Shown piece after piece: positions 1 to 5,564 of a stretch of DNA of 5,564 nucleotides. Source of the DNA: Bacillota bacterium (GTDB taxonomy: Bacteria; Bacillota_H; UBA994; UBA5500); NCBI GenBank assembly GCA_012727835.1, contig JAAYGE010000015.1:1-5564 (forward strand). The letters are read 5' to 3'. The position numbers were made by a program, and so were the translations under genes. Within the stretch, counting starts at the first letter, position 1. Each line of letters opens with the position of its first letter. The notes under the pieces were generated by a model, which saw nothing but the letters and a program-made list of their open reading frames with translations, did no database searches and was not told the DNA's origin.

Positions 1-1440
1 CTGGCGGTGGGAGGTTACCTGCAATAGCACATCGTAACCAGCAATAGAAAGGGGTTCCTGCAGATCCAGACTGACGTGGAAGAACTCGCCCAACTGGGGC
101 GTGTGGCTATACGTAGGGCTAAAACCAAGTATTTGCTGCATATCCCTATAGGGGCTAAAATCCTCCGGCAGCCAAGCCACCTGACCCAAATAACCGCGCC
201 GCTCTAAGTACTGCAGTATATTGGTCGTTTCCCGGCGCACAGTAAAGTCCGCATCCGGCTTAGCTTCCAGCTGACCGCCCACCAGCATCCCCGCTTCTGT
301 CAATATCTGCTCTAATCGCCCAATCTGGCTGATGCGTGATACGGTGAAGGCATCGACGGGTGGCACCACCGAGACGATGGCAAAGGCGGCCGCCAGCAGG
401 GCAATGATACCGTTATTGATCCTGGGGCGTAGCGTTAGAATGAAACCTATCACGAGGGAGAAAAGGCCAAACAGCGCCACATAGTAGCGGGATTCGGTCA
501 CCCCATAGGCCTGCAACCGAATATAGACCGACATCAATTGCATACCCACTATGGGGATTAATACCTTCGGGAAAATGAGTTTATATAGCAGGGCTATTTT
601 ATTGTTTAGGCGACCGGCTAAAACAAACAGAATTAGTCCGACAGCCGAGTAAGCCAAAATCATGGGGCCCAACTGGCCCACGGGCCACGTACCAGTAAAC
701 CCAATCTTAATGAAATAGGAAAACAGGACCAAGGTGTAAGCGGCCACCAGCGGGATGGCAATTTGGGAGACCAGAATCTCTAGCACCCGGGGAAATTGAC
801 CCGCTTCCACCACCGATCTAGCATCGGCATGAAAATATGGCAGACGTGCCAGATAGCTGAGAGTGGCAAAGGATATCCAGACGATAACCATCATATAACC
901 GTAGATATCGCTATCTACTGCAAATAGCAGGACATCAATGGTGGCAAATAACAGGGCTAAACCGACGGAAAGTACAGCAGCATAGAGAACGGACGTCAAG
1001 GCCGACTTAGAGTGGATTAAAGCCACCGTATTAAAATCGTTTTCATTGCCATAGGAAGGCAACCAGACGTAAATACAAAACATGGCGAACACAGCCACCA
1101 TGGTTTTGGCAGCCACTTCGTAGTCGATAGCAATCACGTTGGCAATGCTGAAATAATAGAGCAGTATGAGTATCAGAGCTAGGCCGTAAACGCCCCCGCG
1201 TTGTTTTCCCCTATAGCTAAAACGCTCGCAGGCGAACTGGGCCGTCACTCCAATGAAAGAGCCCAGTAAGAAAACAAACATCAGTTTCTGCACAATCAGT
1301 TCGGGAGTTCTATGTAGAGAAATTATGTGGCAGGCCAGGGCGGTGCTGCTAAATAGGCAGATAGCCGTCAAAGGAAAGCGGGTTACCGCTTGGTAAAAGC
1401 CTTGCAGCAGCCGGCCTATTGCTGTAATCAATGACCTCAT
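1..1440 (-). CDS. DUF4153-like polytopic membrane protein, C-terminus cut by window edge
   Basis: An open frame runs without a stop from ATG (1438-1440) to the left edge, giving 480 codons with the C-terminus missing. The start is supported by AGGAGGGG (1446-1453), placed about 7 nt upstream. The translation is very hydrophobic, with roughly ten membrane segments, near residues 22-40, 50-70, 86-104, 112-128, 149-175, 180-198, 219-243, 257-275, 318-337 and 342-360. A soluble stretch follows from about 365. Recognisable parts are YGVTESRYYVALFG (312-325), VSRISQIGRLEQIL (367-380) and ILQYLERRGYLGQVAWLP (408-425), which resemble the conserved segments of DUF4153 integral membrane proteins of Bacillota. 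The family has no firmly assigned biochemical function, so none is given; it would sit in the cytoplasmic membrane. The gene is transcribed divergently from the S9 peptidase gene. The family call rests on remembered motif similarity and could be a related DUF4173-type protein instead. Confidence 0.77.
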   Translation of the reverse strand, partial: MRSLITAIGRLLQGFYQAVTRFPLTAICLFSSTALACHIISLHRTPELIVQKLMFVFLLGSFIGVTAQFACERFSYRGKQRGGVYGLALILILLYYFSIANVIAIDYEVAAKTMVAVFAMFCIYVWLPSYGNENDFNTVALIHSKSALTSVLYAAVLSVGLALLFATIDVLLFAVDSDIYGYMMVIVWISFATLSYLARLPYFHADARSVVEAGQFPRVLEILVSQIAIPLVAAYTLVLFSYFIKIGFTGTWPVGQLGPMILAYSAVGLILFVLAGRLNNKIALLYKLIFPKVLIPIVGMQLMSVYIRLQAYGVTESRYYVALFGLFSLVIGFILTLRPRINNGIIALLAAAFAIVSVVPPVDAFTVSRISQIGRLEQILTEAGMLVGGQLEAKPDADFTVRRETTNILQYLERRGYLGQVAWLPEDFSPYRDMQQILGFSPTYSHTPQLGEFFHVSLDLQEPLSIAGYDVLLQVTSHRQ

Positions 1441-1522
1441 CTTCTCCCCTCCTATGTTAACCATACCCCCGTACTACCCTTGTCAGTCACAACCCGGGTT
1501 CAGGGGGCTATGGCTTTGCCTC

Positions 1523-1534
1523 GGCCCTAGGGCC
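1523..1534. repeat. 12-bp perfect palindrome GGCCCTAGGGCC
   Basis: The sequence GGCCCTAGGGCC is its own reverse complement and lies near the middle of the divergent spacer. Its flanks do not extend the symmetry. It could be a regulator binding site, but there is only one copy here and no regulator gene nearby, so the role is unknown. A GC-rich palindrome of this length can also occur by chance. Confidence 0.35.
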
Positions 1535-1590
1535 TTCCCCATGATTTCGCCACTACCCTATCTATTCCTGCCAAAACGAGAAATATGGCT

Positions 1591-1607
1591 TGGCAGCGCC
1601 GCTGCCA
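1591..1607. repeat. Short inverted repeat (TGGCAGC-GCC-GCTGCCA) upstream of the S9 peptidase gene
   Basis: Two perfect 7-bp arms, TGGCAGC (1591-1597) and GCTGCCA (1601-1607), flank a 3-nt centre. The repeat lies 68 bp before the S9 peptidase ATG. It is followed on the plus strand by an A-rich rather than T-rich stretch, and there is no T-tract on the minus-strand side, so it is not an intrinsic terminator in either direction. An operator for a dimeric regulator or a 5' leader hairpin are both possible. The structure is seen directly; the role is inference. Confidence 0.4.
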
Positions 1608-1661
1608 GTTAAAAAAGAGGATAAAGATAAGGCAAGCAGAATTTGGTTAGTAAAACTATTT

Positions 1662-1667
1662 GGGAGG
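1662..1667 (+). promoter_or_regulatory. Ribosome binding site deciding the S9 peptidase start
   Basis: GGGAGG lies 8 nt before ATG 1676. The frame is open further upstream to a TTG at 1643, which would add 11 residues. That TTG has no comparable purine-rich site at the right distance, and the extension would place this Shine-Dalgarno sequence inside the gene. The ATG at 1676 is therefore preferred. Confidence 0.85.
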
Positions 1668-1675
1668 CGACACAA

Positions 1676-3736
1676 ATGCAGAAAAGACCTTTTGTAGGCG
1701 CCGATATTAACCGCTTTATTCTGGTGGGAGAACCGCAAGTTTCCCCCAACGGACAGGAGATCGTCTTTGTGCGTCAGGAAGCAGGCGTTGAAGACAACAA
1801 ATCCTACACCACCCTCTGGCTGGTGAACATGGATGGCAGCAATTTACGCCCCCTAACCCACGGTGAACATAACGACCGTTCGCCCCGCTGGTCGCCCGAT
1901 GGCCACCGGATAGCCTTCATATCCGACAGAAGCGGGAGCAGTCAACTATGGATTTTAGACCGACGGGGCGGCGAAGCCTGGGAGTTGGGGACCGATGTGA
2001 CTGTTAACTCGGCTCCCGTGTGGGCCCCCAACGGTAAGCAGATTGCCTTTACCGCCCGCACCTTCCCCCATGGGGACGGCTGGGTACCTTATGCCGGGGC
2101 TCCCGCCGACGATTACCGGCGGGCTAAGGAGCAGGCGGAGCAAAGGTTGGCCAAGAAGAGCAACCAAAAAGCCCAAGTTAGCGATGTGAAAGTGATCACC
2201 CGCTTGCGCCACCGCCTAGACGGTGTAGGCTATTTTGGCGACCTGCGTAGCCACATCTTTGTGGTTGATGTACCCCAGCAGCCGGGCGAAAAGCCCAACT
2301 GTCGCCAACTGACTAACGGCGACTTCGATCATCACAACCCCAGTTGGTCGCCCGATGGCAAGGAGCTCTATTTCAGTGCCGACCGCTCACCGCTGGCCGA
2401 CTTGCAACTGAAACAGGATCTCTGGAAAGTGGCAGTGGAGGGCGGCGAGCCCCAGCAGGTGCTCCAGTGGCCCGGCTTCATTGCAGACCTCAGTTGCTCA
2501 CCCGATGGGCAGTGGATCGCCTTCGTCGGCCATGATAAGAGCCGAGCCGGTTCCACCTCCACCAGCCTCTGGCTCCTACCGAATGCTACTGGCCTAGAGG
2601 CCGAGGCGGCCCGTAATTTAACAGCCCAGCTGGACCGGCCGGTGGGCCACAGCCCCAGTTCCGATGTGCGTTATACGGCCGGCAACCCGCCTTTCCAGTG
2701 GCGAGACGAGAAACACATCATCTTCCACTATGGCAATCGGGGTGCCACCTGCATCGGTGAAGTGGATATTGAATCGGGCCAAAGGCGGGTGCTCTGGCAA
2801 GACCCATTACGAACCGCGTCGGCCTTTGACTTGAGCGCCGATGGTCATCTGGTGATGCAGATTAGCAGCCCCACCCGGGCAGAAGATCTTTACGTGATGA
2901 AAGGTAGCGAAGAAAAACGGCTGACCGATTTCAACCGGGCCATCTATGAGGAATGCCTAGTGGCCCCCTGCCAGCGCCTCACCTTTACTGGCCACCAGGG
3001 CTGGGAAATTGACGGCTGGTTGCTGACACCACCCGACTGGGATGGGCAAACCCGCCTGCCTACTGTGCTCATCATCCACGGCGGTCCCCATGGGGCCTAC
3101 GGCTCCAGCTTCATGTTCCAAGCCCAAATTCAGGCTACTAACGGCATCGCCGTCTTCTACACCAACCCCCGCGGTAGCCAAGGTTACGGGCAGGAATTCG
3201 CCTATGCGGTGGTGGGCGACTGGGGCGGCGGCGACTACCGCGACCTCATGCTAGGCGTGGATCATCTGGTATCACAGGGGATAGCCGATGAGAAACGTTT
3301 AGGTATCATGGGCTGGAGCTACGGTGGCTTTATGACCTGCTGGGCCATCACCCAAACCCAGCGGTTCAAAGCGGCATTACCGGGGGCCATTGTTAACAAT
3401 CGCCACAATTTCTATGGCACCAGTGACATCGGTTACTATTTCGGTGAACATCATTTCGGTGGTACCCCCTGGGAGCAGCCCGACCGACTGCTGGAACGTT
3501 CCACCATCAGTTACGTCCAGCGGGTAGAGACACCGGTTCTTTTCCTACATGGGGAGGCCGAGCTCCGCTGTCCCATCGAACAGACCGACCAGTTTTTCAC
3601 CGCTCTGCGTCGGCAGGGCAAGCCGGCGGTGATGGTGCGCTATCCGGACGAATCCCATGCCATCAAACAGCCGCGCCACAAGGAAGATCGCTACCAGCGC
3701 ATTCTGGCTTGGTTTAAGCATTATCTAAGTGAATAG
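1676..3736 (+). CDS. S9 family (prolyl oligopeptidase/acylaminoacyl peptidase type) serine peptidase, YuxL-like, with Glu at the catalytic Asp position
   Basis: This is a complete 686-residue protein, a normal length for S9C-type peptidases. These cleave short peptides or acylated N-terminal residues. There is no signal peptide, so it is probably cytoplasmic. The N-terminal 430 or so residues form a TolB/PD40-like beta-propeller, with blade motifs such as WSPDG or close variants near residues 21-33, 72-84, 115-125, 223-234, 273-284 and 385-395. The C-terminal alpha/beta hydrolase domain has the oxyanion-hole motif HGGPHG (468-473), the nucleophile elbow GWSYGG with Ser548, and the catalytic His661 in DESHAI. 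The segment that normally carries the catalytic acid (HGExDxRCP in relatives) reads HGEAELRCP, so Glu629 replaces Asp. The gene stands alone between a divergent membrane-protein gene and its own terminator. The family is clear; the exact substrate is not. An acylaminoacyl peptidase, dipeptidyl peptidase or oligopeptidase activity is possible. Confidence 0.95.
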   Translation: MQKRPFVGADINRFILVGEPQVSPNGQEIVFVRQEAGVEDNKSYTTLWLVNMDGSNLRPLTHGEHNDRSPRWSPDGHRIAFISDRSGSSQLWILDRRGGEAWELGTDVTVNSAPVWAPNGKQIAFTARTFPHGDGWVPYAGAPADDYRRAKEQAEQRLAKKSNQKAQVSDVKVITRLRHRLDGVGYFGDLRSHIFVVDVPQQPGEKPNCRQLTNGDFDHHNPSWSPDGKELYFSADRSPLADLQLKQDLWKVAVEGGEPQQVLQWPGFIADLSCSPDGQWIAFVGHDKSRAGSTSTSLWLLPNATGLEAEAARNLTAQLDRPVGHSPSSDVRYTAGNPPFQWRDEKHIIFHYGNRGATCIGEVDIESGQRRVLWQDPLRTASAFDLSADGHLVMQISSPTRAEDLYVMKGSEEKRLTDFNRAIYEECLVAPCQRLTFTGHQGWEIDGWLLTPPDWDGQTRLPTVLIIHGGPHGAYGSSFMFQAQIQATNGIAVFYTNPRGSQGYGQEFAYAVVGDWGGGDYRDLMLGVDHLVSQGIADEKRLGIMGWSYGGFMTCWAITQTQRFKAALPGAIVNNRHNFYGTSDIGYYFGEHHFGGTPWEQPDRLLERSTISYVQRVETPVLFLHGEAELRCPIEQTDQFFTALRRQGKPAVMVRYPDESHAIKQPRHKEDRYQRILAWFKHYLSE

Positions 3737-3743
3737 CGATAAG

Positions 3744-3780
3744 GGGGCTGTTCGCCCGCTGGCGAACAGTCCCTAATTTT
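3744..3780 (+). terminator. Intrinsic terminator of the S9 peptidase gene
   Basis: A 13-bp stem begins 7 nt after the TAG stop: GGGG plus CTGTTCGCC (3744-3756), loop CGCT, then GGCGAACAG plus TCCC (3761-3773), with one G-T wobble. The downstream strand is T-rich but interrupted (TAATTTT, then further T's to about 3790). The stem is strong and the T-tract moderate. It also lies at the end of the convergent unit, but the minus-strand side has no good T-tract. Confidence 0.82.
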
Positions 3781-3807
3781 GCTTATCTTTCTCACTAACA
3801 ACAGATA

Positions 3808-4029
3808 CTAACGCTGCCAGTCAAGCCACTCTTGGGTATACTGCCATTGCCCTCCTTCCTCGGCGCGCGGCTCCCTACCTAAAAATGCTCCCGTCTCCGC
3901 ATCAAAATAGGCGTAGTCTCCCCCCGGCAAAAGCAACCACTGCGAGTTTTGTCGCTGCCCTTGGCGCCCGAGCTCATTCCGACAGAGGCTGGGCACAGGT
4001 GCGCTAGTATGACCACGAACTGCAGACAC
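3808..4029 (-). CDS. Doubtful small ORF, unrecognised 73-residue product (possible gene remnant)
   Basis: A minus-strand frame runs from GTG (4027-4029) to TAG (3808-3810). An in-frame TAA directly precedes the GTG and no Shine-Dalgarno sequence is present, so initiation is poorly supported. The frame contains no ATG. The C-terminal half reads like a real protein: WLLLPGGDYAYFDAETGAF (about residues 31-49) followed by an acidic linker and QEWLDWQR at the end, with the Y/F/W and D-G spacing of a small beta-hairpin-rich protein. The N-terminal 25 or so residues look unlike coding sequence. It lies downstream of the M20 peptidase gene on the same strand, beyond a 14-bp inverted repeat. I do not recognise the family. 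It may be the 3' end of a gene that lost its start, or simply noise. Confidence 0.3.
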   Translation of the reverse strand: MSAVRGHTSAPVPSLCRNELGRQGQRQNSQWLLLPGGDYAYFDAETGAFLGREPRAEEGGQWQYTQEWLDWQR

Positions 4030-4032
4030 TTA

Positions 4033-4071
4033 GGGGCTGAACGCAAATAGGTGATTCTTGCGTTCAGCCCC
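4033..4071 (-). repeat. Perfect 14-bp inverted repeat downstream of the M20 peptidase gene
   Basis: GGGGCTGAACGCAA (4033-4046) and its exact complement TTGCGTTCAGCCCC (4058-4071) flank an 11-nt loop. It begins 15 nt after the M20 peptidase stop on the minus strand, where a terminator is expected. However, neither strand has a T-tract after the hairpin (minus strand continues TAAGTGTCTG; plus strand continues GTACTCGAAT). It is probably a transcript-end hairpin that terminates weakly or stabilises the 3' end; a small dispersed repeat is the alternative. Confidence 0.6.
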
Positions 4072-4086
4072 GTACTCGAATGGCGA

Positions 4087-5334
4087 TTAAAGTATAGACT
4101 TACTAACCCCGGCAATACCGGCCATCATGTTAGCTAAGAGGTAAATTAGCTGTGGACCTTTATAGGCGTCGGTAGAATCCCACCATTCTTGGGTGGTATG
4201 CACCATGCCCGCCTTACCACCGCCGCCAATACAAACGGCAGGAATACCTTTGGCAATGGGCGGGTTGGCATTGGTATTGCCTCCGTGTCCCAGTACGGGC
4301 TCCAGACCGGCATCCTTGATTAGAGCATAGGTGGCTTGAACGATGGGGGCATCTGCCGGTTGGGTGCCCGCTTTCACATCCACATAGGTTTCAATATCGT
4401 AGGTGATGGTATCCATCCCCCAGCGGGCCGTTTCCTCTGCACAAGCCTCTTTAATACACTGCAACACCTTACCATAGAGAATATCTAGCTCCACTTGACA
4501 GTCGGAGCGCATATTCATCTTGATGGTAGCCTGGGGAACGATGGCGTGCACCCCTGCATCGTTGCCGGCGTGGAAATTGCTAACGGCATAAGTAGTCTTG
4601 GGTGATGCGGGAACTTGGATATCAGCGATTTTAGCTACCGCCCGGGCTGCCGCATGCAGCGGATTGGCCACCTTGCCAAAGGCCCCGTAGGCGTGGCCCC
4701 CGATGCCATAGAAGTTGACGGCAAAAGTCTTCATGCCCGTGGCCTGATAGGTGATGGTGTCAATGCTAGCACCGTCAATGTTAATACAGCCGATGATATT
4801 ATCATGATCGGCCAGGAAGTCCTGCATGCCGCCGAAACCGCCCATGCCTTCCTCCCGGGAGGTGCCCATAAAAATGATGTCATGCTCGGTTTCAATCCCG
4901 CTATGGTTAAAGGCCCGTAGAACCGATAATACGGCGGCCAAACCTCTAGTGTCATCGGCTATACCAGGGCAATGGTAGACTCCATCCTGCGACTCGGGAC
5001 GGCCGGTGACTGTACCCTTGGGGAAAACCGTATCCAGGTGGGCCTCAATCACGATGGCCTTTCCCGTCTTCCCCTTACCCCGGCGGATGCCAAAGGCATT
5101 GCCATGCCGATCCACCTGCACATCTTCTAAGCCTAGGGCCGCCAACTTATCGGCAAAGGCCTTGGCCCGTTCCTCTTCTTCGAAGGTGGGCGCCTCAACT
5201 ACAACCAGATCCAGCTGATCCTCTAGGGTGTTTTGTTCATCGGCTTTAATAAACTCCATACCCTTCTGAACCGCGTCTAGCCCCTTAACGAGTTTATAGG
5301 TCTCAACAATCTGCTTCGATACCACATACTCCAC
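4087..5334 (-). CDS. M20 family zinc metallopeptidase (M20/M25/M40 type)
   Basis: This is a complete 415-residue protein in the usual size range for M20 peptidases, which are two-metal enzymes acting on short peptides or N-acyl amino acids. Metal-binding motifs are all visible: EAHLDTVFP with His99 and Asp101, GIADDTRGL with bridging Asp127, TSREEG with catalytic-base Glu161 and ligand Glu162, NIDG with Asp187, and MVHTTQEW with ligand His379. The dimerisation (lid) domain spans roughly 200-315 and includes the GIGGHAYG segment with His214. GHGGNTNANPPIAKG (349-363) is the usual glycine-rich stretch before the last ligand. There is no signal peptide, so it is probably cytoplasmic. The start is GTG with a strong ribosome binding site. 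It is a single-gene unit behind the terminator at 5407-5442. The active site appears intact, so it should be an active hydrolase. Substrate is not determined; a tripeptidase (PepT-like), aminopeptidase or carboxypeptidase are possible. Confidence 0.93.
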   Translation of the reverse strand: MEYVVSKQIVETYKLVKGLDAVQKGMEFIKADEQNTLEDQLDLVVVEAPTFEEEERAKAFADKLAALGLEDVQVDRHGNAFGIRRGKGKTGKAIVIEAHLDTVFPKGTVTGRPESQDGVYHCPGIADDTRGLAAVLSVLRAFNHSGIETEHDIIFMGTSREEGMGGFGGMQDFLADHDNIIGCINIDGASIDTITYQATGMKTFAVNFYGIGGHAYGAFGKVANPLHAAARAVAKIADIQVPASPKTTYAVSNFHAGNDAGVHAIVPQATIKMNMRSDCQVELDILYGKVLQCIKEACAEETARWGMDTITYDIETYVDVKAGTQPADAPIVQATYALIKDAGLEPVLGHGGNTNANPPIAKGIPAVCIGGGGKAGMVHTTQEWWDSTDAYKGPQLIYLLANMMAGIAGVSKSIL

Positions 5335-5341
5335 AGTAATG

Positions 5342-5350
5342 CCTCCTCCC
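5342..5350 (-). promoter_or_regulatory. Ribosome binding site supporting a GTG start for the M20 peptidase
   Basis: On the minus strand GGGAGGAGG ends 7 nt before the GTG at 5332-5334, an optimal distance. This favours the GTG over the next in-frame GTG at codon 4, which would lie 16 nt from the site. No clear -35/-10 promoter pair was found in 5351-5406, although the transcription start must lie there or within the upstream terminator region. Confidence 0.85.
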
Positions 5351-5406
5351 GTTTTGCTTTCTATGTTCTATTTCTGACACCGTCTCCTTATCCCTGCTGG
5401 ACAAAC

Positions 5407-5442
5407 AAAAAAAGGCTCTCTGGGCTACACGCCCGGAAAGCC
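5407..5442 (-). terminator. Intrinsic terminator of the gene entering from the right edge
   Basis: Read on the minus strand, GGCTTTC (5442-5436) pairs with GAGAGCC (5420-5414), and inside it GGGC (5434-5431) pairs with GCCC (5425-5422) around the loop GTGTA. There is a single C/A mismatch between the two helices and one G-T wobble. Seven consecutive T's follow (5413-5407). It starts 13 nt after the TAG stop of the rightmost gene and separates that gene from the M20 peptidase gene. Confidence 0.9.
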
Positions 5443-5455
5443 CTTACCTTTAAAC

Positions 5456-5564
5456 CTAGGTCAGTCGGCAGAGTATCACATTATCAATGTCCATAGCGGC
5501 TGGGCTTTCTACATCATCCCTGGAATGGCCAAATTGTACACGGGCAGCCACTGTGCCTGGGGGC
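5456..5564 (-). CDS. C-terminal end of an unidentified protein, possibly a carbohydrate-binding-like beta-sandwich domain
   Basis: Only the last 35 codons and the TAG stop (5456-5458) are in the window; the gene continues beyond the right edge. Of the three minus-strand frames, this is the only one open from the edge to just before the terminator at 5407-5442, which strongly supports a real gene end. The visible peptide contains GTVAARVQFG followed 12 residues later by DIDNVIL. The pattern of an A-R-V-x-F strand and a closing D-I-D-N-V-x-L strand resembles the end of CBM4/9-type jelly-roll domains, where the last strand often reads fDDVsL. This similarity is by eye on a short fragment, so the domain call is tentative and no function is proposed. 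Confidence 0.65.
   Translation of the reverse strand, partial: PPGTVAARVQFGHSRDDVESPAAMDIDNVILCRLT

Larger units (their letters stand above)
1441..1675. other. Divergent intergenic region between the DUF4153-like gene and the S9 peptidase gene
   Basis: These 235 bp separate two divergent start codons and must carry the promoters of both genes. I could not find a good TTGACA/TATAAT pair with 16-18 bp spacing on either strand. The best minus-strand combination (CTGACA with TATGGT) has only a 15-bp spacer and would put the transcript start on the ribosome binding site. The region contains a 12-bp palindrome at 1523-1534, a 7-bp-arm hairpin at 1591-1607, a 10-bp palindrome (AACCCGGGTT) at 1491-1500, and a purine-rich leader from about 1610. 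No credible small coding frame was seen. Confidence 0.6.

Noticed and set aside
1473..1559. Direct repeat ACTACCCT at 1473-1480 and 1552-1559
   Set aside because: An 8-bp repeat 79 bp apart is expected by chance in a region of this size, and it has no associated structure.
1590..1618. TTGGCA at 1590-1595 as a -35 box for the S9 peptidase promoter
   Set aside because: At 17-bp spacing the partner is AAAAGA, which matches TATAAT at only two positions, and no better hexamer occurs at 16-18 bp.
1643..1675. TTG-initiated 11-residue N-terminal extension of the S9 peptidase
   Set aside because: The TTG has no suitable ribosome binding site, whereas ATG 1676 has GGGAGG 8 nt upstream. The extension would overlap that site.
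1955..3254. Several 60-85 codon open frames on both strands inside the S9 peptidase gene
   Set aside because: They lie wholly within a clearly coding 686-codon gene, have no recognisable protein motifs or ribosome binding sites, and are explained as shadow frames of GC-biased coding sequence.
3820..3860. Similarity between the small ORF (YTQEWLD) and the M20 C-terminal motif (TTQEWWD at 4170-4205), suggesting a duplicated fragment
   Set aside because: The match is only about five codons, and the residues on both sides do not align, so chance is the simpler explanation.
3879..4115. TTG-initiated 78-codon minus-strand frame overlapping the M20 gene end and the 14-bp inverted repeat
   Set aside because: It starts inside the M20 coding region without a ribosome binding site, runs through the hairpin, and its translation has no protein-like pattern.
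4615..5218. Plus- and other-frame open stretches inside the M20 peptidase gene
   Set aside because: They overlap the motif-rich M20 coding frame, show low-complexity or non-protein-like composition, and have no start signals.

Overview
The window is ordinary chromosomal sequence of moderate GC content. It most likely comes from a Bacillota (Firmicutes, Clostridia-like) bacterium. The evidence for this is strong purine-rich Shine-Dalgarno sites (AGGAGGGG, GGGAGG, GGGAGGAGG) 7-8 nt before the starts, a GTG start, compact hairpin terminators, and proteins of types common in that phylum (a DUF4153-like membrane protein, a YuxL-like S9 peptidase, an M20 metallopeptidase). No rRNA, tRNA, CRISPR array, insertion sequence, integrase or phage gene was seen.

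Layout from left to right. Positions 1-1440 (minus) hold the first 480 codons of a DUF4153-like polytopic membrane protein whose C-terminus runs off the left edge. Positions 1441-1675 are a divergent intergenic region with two short palindromes and no convincing consensus promoter. Positions 1676-3736 (plus) encode a complete 686-residue cytoplasmic S9 (prolyl oligopeptidase/acylaminoacyl peptidase type) serine peptidase, followed 7 nt after its stop by a hairpin terminator. Positions 3781-4086 contain a doubtful 73-codon minus-strand reading frame and a perfect 14-bp inverted repeat. Positions 4087-5334 (minus) encode a complete 415-residue M20 zinc peptidase starting at GTG. Positions 5407-5442 hold a strong minus-strand terminator, which closes a gene whose last 35 codons (5456-5564) enter from the right edge and resemble the end of a beta-sandwich or carbohydrate-binding-type domain.

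Each gene looks like its own transcription unit. The S9 and M20 genes converge, and the S9 gene diverges from the DUF4153 gene. Both peptidases lack signal peptides and probably act in cytoplasmic peptide turnover, but the sequence does not show that they cooperate.

The most notable point is in the S9 peptidase. The expected catalytic Asp is Glu (E629), while the Ser and His are intact. I found no convincing undescribed multi-gene system here.
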